A DNA stretch of 64,000 bases from an uncultured Porphyromonas sp. (GTDB taxonomy: Bacteria; Bacteroidota; Bacteroidia; Bacteroidales; Porphyromonadaceae). Under the pieces are notes generated by a model. That model had not been told where the DNA came from, ran no database searches, and was given only the letters and a program-made list of their open reading frames with translations. This document shows, piece after piece, positions 63,090-64,000 of the stretch. How positions within the stretch are numbered: position 1 is the stretch's first letter; every line of letters begins with the position of its first letter. Both the position numbers and the translations under genes were made by a program. The stretch lies in NCBI RefSeq assembly GCF_905372525.1, contig NZ_CAJPPN010000004.1:14727-78726 (forward strand), written 5' to 3'.

Positions 63090-64000
63090 AGCGCGGGCGA
63101 CGCATACGAAGTATAGCAGTAGGGCTGCTGGCAGTGGGACTGCTGGCCGTCTTCGTCTACCTCTTCGTCTCGTCCCCCTCTCAGAGACCGTCCGACGGGC
63201 GGTGTGGAGCAGTGGCCGTACACATCCAGGCACACCAGGGTGGCGATCCTCTCTTCCTCAGCCCTGAGGGTATCCTAGATGAGCTGACACACCATGGGCT
63301 GGTGCTGAAGGGGCGCCCCCTAGACTCGATCGACCTGCGAGGTATCGAGCGTATCCTCTCCTCACTCTCGGTCTATGAGCGGGTAGAGGCCTTCGTCGCC
63401 CCTTCCTCCTCCACGCTCCAGATCCGCCTCCGAGAGAAGCACCCCCTCTTCATCGTACAGGATCGCACGGGCAAGAGCTACTATGTCACCGAGGGAAGGG
63501 GAACGATCGCCGTCCGTCAGGGCTTCGCTACCTACCTGCCCATCGTCTCGGGCGAGCTCGATCTACCGTATGCCACCTCGGACGTCTACGACCTCATGGC
63601 CGCCCTGCGTAGGGATAGCGATCTGGTGGACTACTTCGGGCAGGTCTATGTGGATGCCTCTGAGGGTATCGTGCTGATCCCCCGTATCGGCCATACACGG
63701 GTCATCATCGGCAAGACCACGGACTGGGCAGAGAAGCTACGCAAGTGGCGTATCTTCGCTTCGTCTGTCCTCCCTCGGCGTGGGATGGATGCTTTCGCCT
63801 ATGTCAATCTCGACTACGCTGGCCAGATCGTCGCACGTGACCGATACGGCGTCCAGGGCTTCGGTCGGGATGAGGAGGGCGAGCTCGTCCGCCTCGATGC
63901 CACCAGTGTGAGCTCCGAGCCAACGACTCCTGAGCCAGCGAAGGTTCCCCCTACACCGGCTCCACGTCCTGAGCCCCGCCCCGCTCCACGCCCTGAGCCC
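63086..64000 (+). CDS. ftsQ: Cell division protein FtsQ (3' end outside window)
   Basis: The frame starts at an ATG overlapping the murC stop codon and stays open to the window edge (305 codons). An N-terminal membrane helix (SIAVGLLAVGLLAVFVYLFV) is followed by a POTRA-like segment (FLSPEGILDELTHHGLVLKG) and the FtsQ beta domain (LQIRLREKHPLFIVQDRTGK, ATYLPIVSGEL, YVNLDYAGQIVARD). FtsQ is the inner-membrane hub that links FtsB/FtsL and the division septum. After the domain comes a Pro-rich tail (PTPAPRPEPRPAPRPEP) that continues past the window end, longer than in most family members. Position after murC is the standard arrangement. Confidence 0.92.
   Translation, partial: MKRGRRIRSIAVGLLAVGLLAVFVYLFVSSPSQRPSDGRCGAVAVHIQAHQGGDPLFLSPEGILDELTHHGLVLKGRPLDSIDLRGIERILSSLSVYERVEAFVAPSSSTLQIRLREKHPLFIVQDRTGKSYYVTEGRGTIAVRQGFATYLPIVSGELDLPYATSDVYDLMAALRRDSDLVDYFGQVYVDASEGIVLIPRIGHTRVIIGKTTDWAEKLRKWRIFASSVLPRRGMDAFAYVNLDYAGQIVARDRYGVQGFGRDEEGELVRLDATSVSSEPTTPEPAKVPPTPAPRPEPRPAPRPEP

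Overview
The window looks like chromosomal DNA of a member of the Bacteroidota, most likely a high-G+C Porphyromonas (genus by inference from gene families and layout). Direct signs are a SusC/SusD pair, many lipoproteins with Bacteroidota-type signal peptides, BspA-like leucine-rich repeat proteins, DUF4302/DUF6242/DUF6089-type proteins, a Bacteroidota alpha-2-macroglobulin, and many copies of the TAnnTTTG -7 promoter element used by the Bacteroidota primary sigma factor. No tRNA, rRNA or CRISPR array was seen.

Layout. 1-7018: a SusC/SusD outer-membrane import operon (SusC truncated by the window edge) with an HExxH metallohydrolase lipoprotein and a DUF4302 lipoprotein, closed by a strong terminator. 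7037-17441 (minus strand): a tricorn-type protease, DNA polymerase I, an A+T-richer RloA/RloB defence-type pair directly upstream of polA, and a TonB-dependent receptor. 17941-22704: three lipoprotein genes, the first two resembling thiol-activated (cholesterol-dependent) cytolysins without the undecapeptide. 23792-30730: a DUF6242 lipoprotein, then the conserved envelope cluster DUF6089 - isoprenyl transferase - BamA - two OmpH/Skp chaperones; BamA carries an odd Gly/Tyr insert.

31096-37862 is a sparse, repeat-rich stretch with a small membrane protein, a NERD/zinc-ribbon protein, an esterase lipoprotein and two LRR lipoproteins. 37863-42199: a metal-binding lipoprotein and ABC ATPase without a permease, a PAP2 phosphatase and an NhaD antiporter. 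42387-45760 (minus): a second TonB-dependent receptor and a membrane-anchored thioredoxin-like protein. 45830-47916 is a markedly A+T-rich island holding an unrecognised soluble protein overlapping a multi-spanning membrane protein, with the layout of a defence or toxin module. 47939-54069 (minus) is housekeeping: sufBCD, rny, zapA and a ZapB-like coiled-coil gene. 55544-64000 has a giant alpha-2-macroglobulin-family protein, then murC and ftsQ (truncated by the window edge).

Mobile and repeat DNA. Two 352-353 bp elements (31827-32178 and 54256-54608) share about 16-bp terminal inverted repeats and are each flanked by a perfect 10-bp direct repeat. A third, decayed copy lies inverted at 23227-23542. 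They behave like a MITE. All three carry a central array of three 18-bp near-palindromes repeated every 22 bp. A second family of paired hairpins occurs at 31611, 37285 and 55211. The best candidates for new biology are the cytolysin-like lipoprotein pair with its third gene, the MITE with its palindrome array, and the A+T-rich two-gene membrane module.
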